Assembly: GCA_013824385.1 (NCBI GenBank)
Contig: PNNU01000204.1
Location: 1-6,450, forward strand
Direction: 5' to 3'
DNA from: Anaerolinea sp.
GTDB taxonomy: Bacteria; Chloroflexota; Anaerolineae; Anaerolineales; Anaerolineaceae
Length of the DNA stretch: 6,450 bases
Part shown: positions 1 through 4,767 of the stretch, piece after piece
How the letters are laid out: each line of letters starts with the position of its first letter
Position numbering within the stretch: position 1 is the stretch's first letter
Position numbers and translations under genes: made by a program
The notes under the pieces: generated by a model
Told to the model about the DNA's origin: nothing
What the model saw: only the letters and a program-made list of their open reading frames with translations
Database searches by the model: none

Positions 1-1207
1 TGGCTTCGCTACGGTAATCTGATTGGTTCAAATAACTGCGAATGCGTTGAGCACTCATGCCAATTGAAAAAATAAAGATCAAAATTATTGCAACACGGGC
101 AATCCAATGCGGATTGTTGTCTTCCAGTTTTTGAAAAACAAACATCATTCCGACGCCAAAACCGAGCGCGAGAATGACTAGTAGCGGCAATTGATAATAG
201 TTGTGTGAGTAAATATGATAGGCAAAAGTGAAACCGTATAACAAATTTCCAAGCCAAAGACCAGCGTAGAGGATTCTCGTTTTGACATCTTTAATCAGGA
301 AAAATGCAAGCAGCCCAATAACCAGCGGAACCTGACCTGCCACTGCCTTGATCGTTGTCATCCATTGCAAATACCAGCTCAGTTGAGTATAAAGCTGTGG
401 ATAAAATCTTCCCCCCAAGATGGCACCAGCGTTGCCCCCCACTGTGGCGCTGATCACGTTATAGAGCAGCCCTGGTGCGATCGCCAAAACAGCCATTAGA
501 TAGACCCGACCATTTTTGATCCAGAATTTAAATCCTTTTTGAAGAATGACAAAAGCAAAGGGAAGGCCAGCAAAAAAGACCATTGGTGCTTTTACCAAAA
601 TAGAAAGACCAGTAAATATGCCAGCCAGAATTGCATTTTTGAGTGTATCTGATTGAGACCATCTCACTTGAAAATAGAGCGCCCACAACAGAAACATGAT
701 CATCATGGCATCAGGCTGAAAACTGCGGCTGGCTAGAACCCCAAAATGCTCAAAAAGATAATAAGCCAGAACAGCAAAAGCCCCATTGATTGAGAGGATG
801 CGGCGCGAAAGCAAGAAAATGGGTATTCCCCCGAGTACCCAGAAGAGAATTGAATAGATTCTGCCCACGAGGATATATTCATGACCAATAACCCGGTAAG
901 TGAAAGCAACCAGATGCTCCAGAATGGGAGGCTCAACAATCGGTTCTGCCTTTGCCTTATCAATGGCGAAGGTGCGCAATTCTTGCGACATTGAAAGTGT
1001 ATCTGGAGAATCCATCTGGTAATAATATGAGCGTGCCAGAAGGAGCGAGTGAAATTGTCGCGTTGCGGCAAAATCCATAGGTAGGTCGGTAAAGTCAATC
1101 AACCGGATACCAATACCGCCCAACAAGAAGAGCAGCAATAGAATTATGACCGTGATTTTCTTTTTCGGCAGAAATAGAACCGTTTCAGATAAATGTGCTT
1201 CGTTCAT
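1..1207 (-). CDS. GT39-like (GT-C fold) membrane glycosyltransferase, 3' end outside window
   Basis: The frame stays open from ATG at 1207 to the window edge, giving about 402 residues with no stop, so the C-terminus is missing. A short N-terminal tail (KKK at 15-17) precedes a first membrane helix at about 18-37. An extracytoplasmic loop then carries D45 and RQ50-51, the usual position of the GT-C catalytic Asp, followed by EPP at 92-94, GR at 115-116, and R161 with PD at 165-166. Many hydrophobic helices follow, then HNYYQLP at 335-341, a motif common in this family near a late helix. Family members transfer a sugar from a polyprenyl-phosphate donor on the outer face of the membrane. The start is supported by a GAGG site and by an in-frame stop just upstream, the stop of the GT2 gene 18 bases away. 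It is the last visible gene of the operon. Acceptor and donor are unknown. Confidence 0.85.
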   Translation of the reverse strand, partial: MNEAHLSETVLFLPKKKITVIILLLLFLLGGIGIRLIDFTDLPMDFAATRQFHSLLLARSYYYQMDSPDTLSMSQELRTFAIDKAKAEPIVEPPILEHLVAFTYRVIGHEYILVGRIYSILFWVLGGIPIFLLSRRILSINGAFAVLAYYLFEHFGVLASRSFQPDAMMIMFLLWALYFQVRWSQSDTLKNAILAGIFTGLSILVKAPMVFFAGLPFAFVILQKGFKFWIKNGRVYLMAVLAIAPGLLYNVISATVGGNAGAILGGRFYPQLYTQLSWYLQWMTTIKAVAGQVPLVIGLLAFFLIKDVKTRILYAGLWLGNLLYGFTFAYHIYSHNYYQLPLLVILALGFGVGMMFVFQKLEDNNPHWIARVAIILIFIFSIGMSAQRIRSYLNQSDYRSEA

Positions 1208-1213
1208 CGATTG

Positions 1214-1217
1214 CCTC
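1214..1217 (-). promoter_or_regulatory. Ribosome binding site of the GT39-like gene
   Basis: GAGG on the minus strand lies six bases before the ATG at 1207, inside the 18-base gap after the GT2 stop. It fixes the start of the membrane glycosyltransferase, because the same frame is closed by TAA at 1228-1226. Confidence 0.6.
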
Positions 1218-1225
1218 AAAGATTG

Positions 1226-2161
1226 TTAATTTAATTTGTTGCGGCGGTTTTGCAAATATCGTCTACGAAGACCATCGAGACCAAGGGGGGCAAAAAAGGC
1301 ATAAACCATGCGATACCATTCAGGTCTGACAGTGGCAGGGTCGAGCCAGAGTGCTTTCCAATATGCACGAAACGATGCCGAGTATTCCTTGGCATCCAAA
1401 AGGTAAAAGGCATCAAACCGTTCAGCGCCTGCCAAGATCAACTTGCGGTTTTGTTCAAAAAGTTCGTGAAATTGAGGTGAAACCTGCATCCATTGAACCA
1501 TGCGTTTTGCTTCTCTTCCAAACTCAGCCGCGATTGCCAGGTTTTTGCAATCTTCATGATAATGAGCTGAAGCCCACAAAGAGGGAATATATTTCATTCC
1601 GCTTTGTTCGGCGAGGCGAATCCAAAGGTGATGATCCAAGAGGCAATGGTAAGACGGGTCGAGAAAACCCACTTTTTCAAGCATAGAACGCCTGATAAAA
1701 ACAGCCGGTTGCCCAATAATATGAAAGGACAATAAATCTTTCAGACCCCAATTGCCATAAGTAAGTTGATTAAGGATTTTTTCATCTCTATCAACAACTC
1801 GCACATTTCCATACACGAAACCTGCTTCGGGATTTTCCATCAGGGCTTTAACTGCACTTGAAACAGCGCCTGGCAAGTAATAATCGTCAGAATTAATCCA
1901 GGCAATAATCTCGCCACTTGCCCTGGTAAATCCTTTGTTAATTGCATCCGCCTGACCGTTATCCTTTTCAGATACCCACCATTTAAGGCGATTTGAATAC
2001 TTTTGAATAAGATCAACACTCCCGTCCGTCGAACCACCATCCACCACCATATATTCAATGGAGGGATAATCCTGTTCCAACACCGAGCGCATTGTTTGTT
2101 CAAGGAAGCGCGCCTGGTTGAATGAAGGGGTGACGATCGTAACGAGCGGAGTATCAGTCAT
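1226..2161 (-). CDS. Family 2 glycosyltransferase (GT-A fold)
   Basis: A 311-residue soluble GT2 enzyme of usual length. The N-terminal nucleotide-sugar half shows VTIVTPSFNQ (7-16), VVDGGSTDGS (39-48), EKDNGQADAINKG (65-77) and WINSDDYY (88-95). The SDD at 91-93 corresponds to the DXD-type metal and nucleotide site. The acceptor half has GQPAVFIRR (150-158) and LLDHHLWIRLA (174-184), where D176 sits at the usual catalytic-base position. The basic C-terminal tail, rich in R, K and N, may hold it at the inner membrane face. Inverting transfer from an NDP-sugar to a lipid-linked or protein-linked glycan is expected from the family; the sugar cannot be told. The ATG overlaps the stop of the DUF115 gene by one base, and no Shine-Dalgarno site is visible, so its translation probably depends on that gene. 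It resembles generic WcaA/WcaE-type polysaccharide transferases, but I see no basis for a gene symbol. Confidence 0.93.
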   Translation of the reverse strand: MTDTPLVTIVTPSFNQARFLEQTMRSVLEQDYPSIEYMVVDGGSTDGSVDLIQKYSNRLKWWVSEKDNGQADAINKGFTRASGEIIAWINSDDYYLPGAVSSAVKALMENPEAGFVYGNVRVVDRDEKILNQLTYGNWGLKDLLSFHIIGQPAVFIRRSMLEKVGFLDPSYHCLLDHHLWIRLAEQSGMKYIPSLWASAHYHEDCKNLAIAAEFGREAKRMVQWMQVSPQFHELFEQNRKLILAGAERFDAFYLLDAKEYSASFRAYWKALWLDPATVRPEWYRMVYAFFAPLGLDGLRRRYLQNRRNKLN

Positions 2162-2163
2162 TA
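2159..2163 (-). other. TAATG stop-start overlap (translational coupling)
   Basis: On the minus strand the stop of the DUF115 gene (TAA, 2163-2161) and the start of the GT2 gene (ATG, 2161-2159) share one A. The 15 or so bases upstream are pyrimidine-rich before the junction and contain no purine-rich Shine-Dalgarno motif. Termination-reinitiation is therefore the likely way the GT2 gene is translated, tying the amounts of the two proteins together. Confidence 0.7.
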
Positions 2164-2964
2164 GAAGAGTGTATCGTATTTCACCTTGGGAAAAACAGTC
2201 AATTTGCCACCAACTGTAGCATCAAGGATCTCGCGTCCGTCTTTTAAATAAGCGTCGCGAGCCATGCAATATGCCAGTTCAGAGGTTTCAAGATCAGGCA
2301 ACTGCCAGCGAAAACCTTTTCCAAAATAAGAGGAATTGAAATGATTGGGGTCGTCACCCGTGGATACCACGGTGGTATTGGGTGTGCCTTTTGATGTAAA
2401 GCTGTGATCCACACCGATTAAGACGACCTGTTTGAAACCCATATAGTAAGCCAGTTGCATGGCCACAAAAGTGACCGTGGCGCCCTCCCACAATCTGCCA
2501 GAAGCGTCACCATTGAAACGGGGCAGCAGGTAAGAAGTGTACAAATAATGCAGATTTGCAGCAGGCTCAATCCATTTTCGACTGCGCCATGAAACAAAAG
2601 TGGGGATGGCGAGCGCGCGAAAATCTTCCGCACACTGTTCAATCACCAGGCTATTAACCGAGAGTAAACAAGAAGTGGAAAATCCCATATCGGGAAAGGC
2701 CAGGTATATGCGATTCACGCCAAATGTGAAAACCTTACTCAACTTTGTCAGGTCCGTCTCACGCAAGCTGGGACCGTTGCCGATAATGACGCATTGTTCG
2801 CCTAAATGAGAATTCTTCAAAGATTGGAGTTTTTGAATCGAATCGCGCCGCCAGGGATGCAAAAAGGCATTAGGCCATTCCAGGGCGGTGGATAGCTCAT
2901 CCTTGGTATTGCGCAGAAAGTTCGCAGTGGGTTCAGGGAGTGCGCGAAGAATAGCTTTTTTCAT
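2161..2964 (-). CDS. DUF115 / MptE-like Rossmann-fold protein, putative sugar transferase
   Basis: A 267-residue protein counted from ATG 2964. After about 55 poorly recognisable residues comes a Rossmann-type strand and turn, CVIIGNGPSLRETDL, with GNGPSL at 62-67. A second conserved block at about 160-189 reads EGATVTFVAMQLAYYMGFKQ then VVLIGVDHSF, with D186 and H187. A third holds H208 (NHF), and the C-terminus carries ATVGGKL at 249-255. These blocks fit the DUF115 family (6-hydroxymethylpterin pyrophosphokinase MptE-like, related to flagellin-glycosylation Maf proteins). GNGPSL and the GYK/GFK...L.G.D block also recall GT42 sialyltransferases. Inside a glycan locus and coupled to a GT2 gene, a sugar-transfer role is more likely than pterin metabolism, but this is inference. 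No signal peptide or membrane helix is visible, so it should be cytoplasmic. An in-frame TTG at 2967 directly precedes the ATG; ATG is preferred. Confidence 0.85.
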   Translation of the reverse strand: MKKAILRALPEPTANFLRNTKDELSTALEWPNAFLHPWRRDSIQKLQSLKNSHLGEQCVIIGNGPSLRETDLTKLSKVFTFGVNRIYLAFPDMGFSTSCLLSVNSLVIEQCAEDFRALAIPTFVSWRSRKWIEPAANLHYLYTSYLLPRFNGDASGRLWEGATVTFVAMQLAYYMGFKQVVLIGVDHSFTSKGTPNTTVVSTGDDPNHFNSSYFGKGFRWQLPDLETSELAYCMARDAYLKDGREILDATVGGKLTVFPKVKYDTLF

Positions 2965-2971
2965 CAATTTA
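2962..2971 (-). other. Tight SDR-DUF115 junction with TTG and ATG start choices
   Basis: The minus strand reads TAA (SDR stop, 2971-2969), one base, TTG (2967-2965), then ATG (2964-2962). Only a weak purine stretch (AGAG) precedes, inside the last SDR codons, about seven bases before the ATG. The spacing suits ATG better than TTG. The two starts differ by a single residue. The closeness again suggests coupled translation. Confidence 0.6.
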
Positions 2972-3733
2972 CTCTGTGCTTAACCTTGCAGTTGCACCGC
3001 CATCGACTACCAAAGCCTGACCTGTCATAAAGGAGGATTGAGTATTATCAGCAAGGAAATAAATGGCCTGAGCTATCTCGTCTGGCGTACCAATCCGGCC
3101 GTTTACAGTTCGACGAGCCAAATTATCCAAACGTTCAGAAATGGAGCCGCCGGTGTTTACGCCGCGTTCAAAACCACCGCGCAGCATGGGTGTATCCACT
3201 GCGCCGGGGAGGACGGCGTTCACGCGGATGTTGTTGGGGGCAAATTCAATGGCCATGGCACGCGTAAGTGCCAGGATACCACCTTTGCTTGCCGCATAAG
3301 CGGCTATGTTGGCTGAAGTCTGAATAGCGTGGACCGAAGAAACATTCACAATCGCTCCGCCGCCGGCAGTACATAAGAGGGGATGCGCATACCTGGCGCC
3401 AACAAAGACAGGACGCAAATTGGTGGCAATCACTTTATCCCATTCTTCAACTGTGGTCTCAACCAACGGTTTGGAGATCTGGACGGCTGCATTATTCACG
3501 ACGGCGTTCAGTGAACTGGTGAATTGCTTAAGTTTGTCATACAAAACCGCAAATTGACTGGCTACCGAGATATCAGCTTTAATAAACAAACCGTCAGACG
3601 GAAAACCATCTCCGAAATCGTTACAGTCTACTCCAATGACGATCCAACCCTGTTGTGCAAAATGCTGAACTGCGGCACGTCCAATGCCGCCGGCGCTCCC
3701 GGTAATTAATACAACTCGCTTTAAGTCTTTCAT
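2969..3733 (-). CDS. Short-chain dehydrogenase/reductase (classical SDR, NAD type)
   Basis: A 254-residue classical SDR of normal length. The nucleotide-binding TGSAGGIG motif lies at 11-18. D36 at the end of the second strand favours NAD(H) over NADP(H), and D54 (ADIS) is the usual adenine-contacting position. NNAA is at 80-83. The catalytic tetrad is complete: N105, S133 (VNVSSVHA), Y146 and K150 (YAASKGG). PGAVDTPM follows at about 176-183, and the C-terminus has the family's GRIGTPDEIA...FLAD...MTGQ...VDGG pattern. It should interconvert an alcohol and a ketone in the cytoplasm; similarity to FabG-like and sugar dehydrogenases does not identify the substrate. It lies 14 bases after the hydroxyacid dehydrogenase and 4 bases before the DUF115 start, so all three are likely co-translated. 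In this setting oxidation or reduction of a sugar or sugar-acid precursor is the best guess. Start chosen at the first ATG, which has a good ribosome site. Confidence 0.93.
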   Translation of the reverse strand: MKDLKRVVLITGSAGGIGRAAVQHFAQQGWIVIGVDCNDFGDGFPSDGLFIKADISVASQFAVLYDKLKQFTSSLNAVVNNAAVQISKPLVETTVEEWDKVIATNLRPVFVGARYAHPLLCTAGGGAIVNVSSVHAIQTSANIAAYAASKGGILALTRAMAIEFAPNNIRVNAVLPGAVDTPMLRGGFERGVNTGGSISERLDNLARRTVNGRIGTPDEIAQAIYFLADNTQSSFMTGQALVVDGGATARLSTE

Positions 3734-3742
3734 TTACGATCA

Positions 3743-3747
3743 TCCTT
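3743..3747 (-). promoter_or_regulatory. Ribosome binding site of the SDR gene
   Basis: AAGGA on the minus strand lies nine bases before the ATG at 3733 and directly follows the TGA stop of the hydroxyacid dehydrogenase. An ATG that overlaps the end of this motif is followed in its frame by TGATCG-type sequence and cannot encode the SDR, so 3733 is the start. Confidence 0.6.
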
Positions 3748-4719
3748 TCAGACAGATGTTTGCCATTTTGAAAGATCTTCAGGGTTAAGGTTTAAGCCAA
3801 GCAGAAGATTTCTAATTGTATTCCAATGTACGGCTTCCCATGCGCTTGGACTTGAATTTGAGTTATGCGGGGCGAGCAGCACATTGTCCATTTTTTTTAA
3901 TGTGGAATTTTCAGGGAGAGGTTCCTGCTCAAACACATCCATGGCGGCACCGCCGATTACTTTTTCCTCAAGAGCATCGACCAGGGCTTCTTCATCCACG
4001 ATTGGGCCCCTGGCGGTGTTGATCAACACGGCAGTTGGTTTCATGCGGCCCAGTGTTTCGCGGTTTATCAAATGGAAGGAGGTCGGGTTAAGATCGCAAT
4101 TAACACTGACAAAATCCGCTTCTGCCAGCAATTGATCAAGTGGAACGGATTTTACCTTGTTTTCAAATAGAAAATCACGAGGAATCGGTTGAATATCATT
4201 ACCTAAAAGAGTCATGCCAAACGAACTCGCGCGCCGCAGCACGGCTTTTCCTACATTTCCGACACCAATAACACCCAAGGTACATTCAGAGAGCGAGCGG
4301 CCGGGGATTTTTTTCCAAACACCACTCTTAATCGCTTTATCCATCCAGAGCTGCTGACGGGCAAAGGCCAACATGTAGCCGAGCACACTATCTGCTACAG
4401 GCAGGGTGAAAGCGTTGGGGGTGTTCATCAAGCGGATTCCAAAATCTTCGCAAGCAGCCTTGTCAATCGAATCAATTCCGGTGCCCCATTTTGATATCAC
4501 TTTCAATCGTGGGGAGCATTTTTCCAGTACTTTACGGGTATAACGATCATCGCCGCAAACAGTGCCATCATATTGTCCCGCCAGAGAAAGCAGTTCAGCT
4601 TCTTCAAGACGTTCGTTTACTTCAGGCGTCAGTAATGTTATCCCATAGTGCTCAAAAACTGGCTTGAAACGATCCAGAAAAGGAAGCATATATGGGGCGG
4701 ACATCAATACTTGTGTCAT
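3748..4719 (-). CDS. D-2-hydroxyacid dehydrogenase, NAD-dependent (SerA-like family)
   Basis: A 323-residue member of the D-isomer-specific 2-hydroxyacid dehydrogenases. The substrate domain (1-98) ends in KWGTGIDSIDKAAC (77-90), and the NAD domain begins near NTPNAFTLPVAD (99-110). The dinucleotide motif GVGNVG is at 152-157, with D175 at the end of the next strand, which points to NAD. The catalytic triad is complete: R237 (NTARG), E266 (VFEQEP) and H285 (APH). After H285 the usual glycine-rich IAG/IGG segment is replaced by NSNSSPSAW (286-294), which I associate with a phosphoglycerate-dehydrogenase-like subgroup. There is no ACT or other regulatory domain, so it is shorter than full SerA and less likely to be the serine-pathway enzyme. 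It should interconvert a 2-keto acid and a D-2-hydroxy acid. Its placement among glycan genes suggests a sugar acid or acid substituent. First gene after the 48-base gap; strong GAGGA site before the ATG. Confidence 0.92.
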   Translation of the reverse strand: MTQVLMSAPYMLPFLDRFKPVFEHYGITLLTPEVNERLEEAELLSLAGQYDGTVCGDDRYTRKVLEKCSPRLKVISKWGTGIDSIDKAACEDFGIRLMNTPNAFTLPVADSVLGYMLAFARQQLWMDKAIKSGVWKKIPGRSLSECTLGVIGVGNVGKAVLRRASSFGMTLLGNDIQPIPRDFLFENKVKSVPLDQLLAEADFVSVNCDLNPTSFHLINRETLGRMKPTAVLINTARGPIVDEEALVDALEEKVIGGAAMDVFEQEPLPENSTLKKMDNVLLAPHNSNSSPSAWEAVHWNTIRNLLLGLNLNPEDLSKWQTSV

Positions 4720-4725
4720 GGTAAA

Positions 4726-4730
4726 TCCTC
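4726..4730 (-). promoter_or_regulatory. Ribosome binding site of the hydroxyacid dehydrogenase
   Basis: GAGGA on the minus strand is six bases before the ATG at 4719. It is the best Shine-Dalgarno match in the window, consistent with this gene being translated independently of the upstream membrane protein. Confidence 0.65.
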
Positions 4731-4747
4731 GAGTTTAAAGCCAGTCA

Positions 4748-4753
4748 ATTATA
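4748..4753 (-). promoter_or_regulatory. Possible -10 box of an internal promoter
   Basis: The 48-base gap between the GT-C gene and the hydroxyacid dehydrogenase contains an exact TATAAT on the minus strand, about 28 bases before the ATG at 4719. A start site roughly seven bases downstream would leave a leader of about 20 bases holding the GAGGA site. No good -35 box is found at 16-18 bases (at most three of six matches) and there is no extended -10 TG, so this could be chance in AT-rich intergenic DNA. Confidence 0.25.
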
Positions 4754-4767
4754 ACGGGCAATTTCGT

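Noticed and set aside
733..1098. Minus-strand open frame of 121 codons
   Set aside because: It lies in a different frame wholly inside the GT39-like gene, whose own frame is open and carries the family motifs.
1840..2103. Minus-strand open frame of 87 codons
   Set aside because: It is an alternative-frame shadow of the GT2 nucleotide-binding region.
3038..3316. Plus-strand open frame of 92 codons
   Set aside because: It is antisense to the conserved C-terminal half of the SDR; its composition is what codon bias on the opposite strand produces.
4720..4767. Possible transcription terminator after the GT-C gene
   Set aside because: No stable stem with a following T run can be drawn in this gap; only short palindromes such as CTCGAG and TTTAAA are present.
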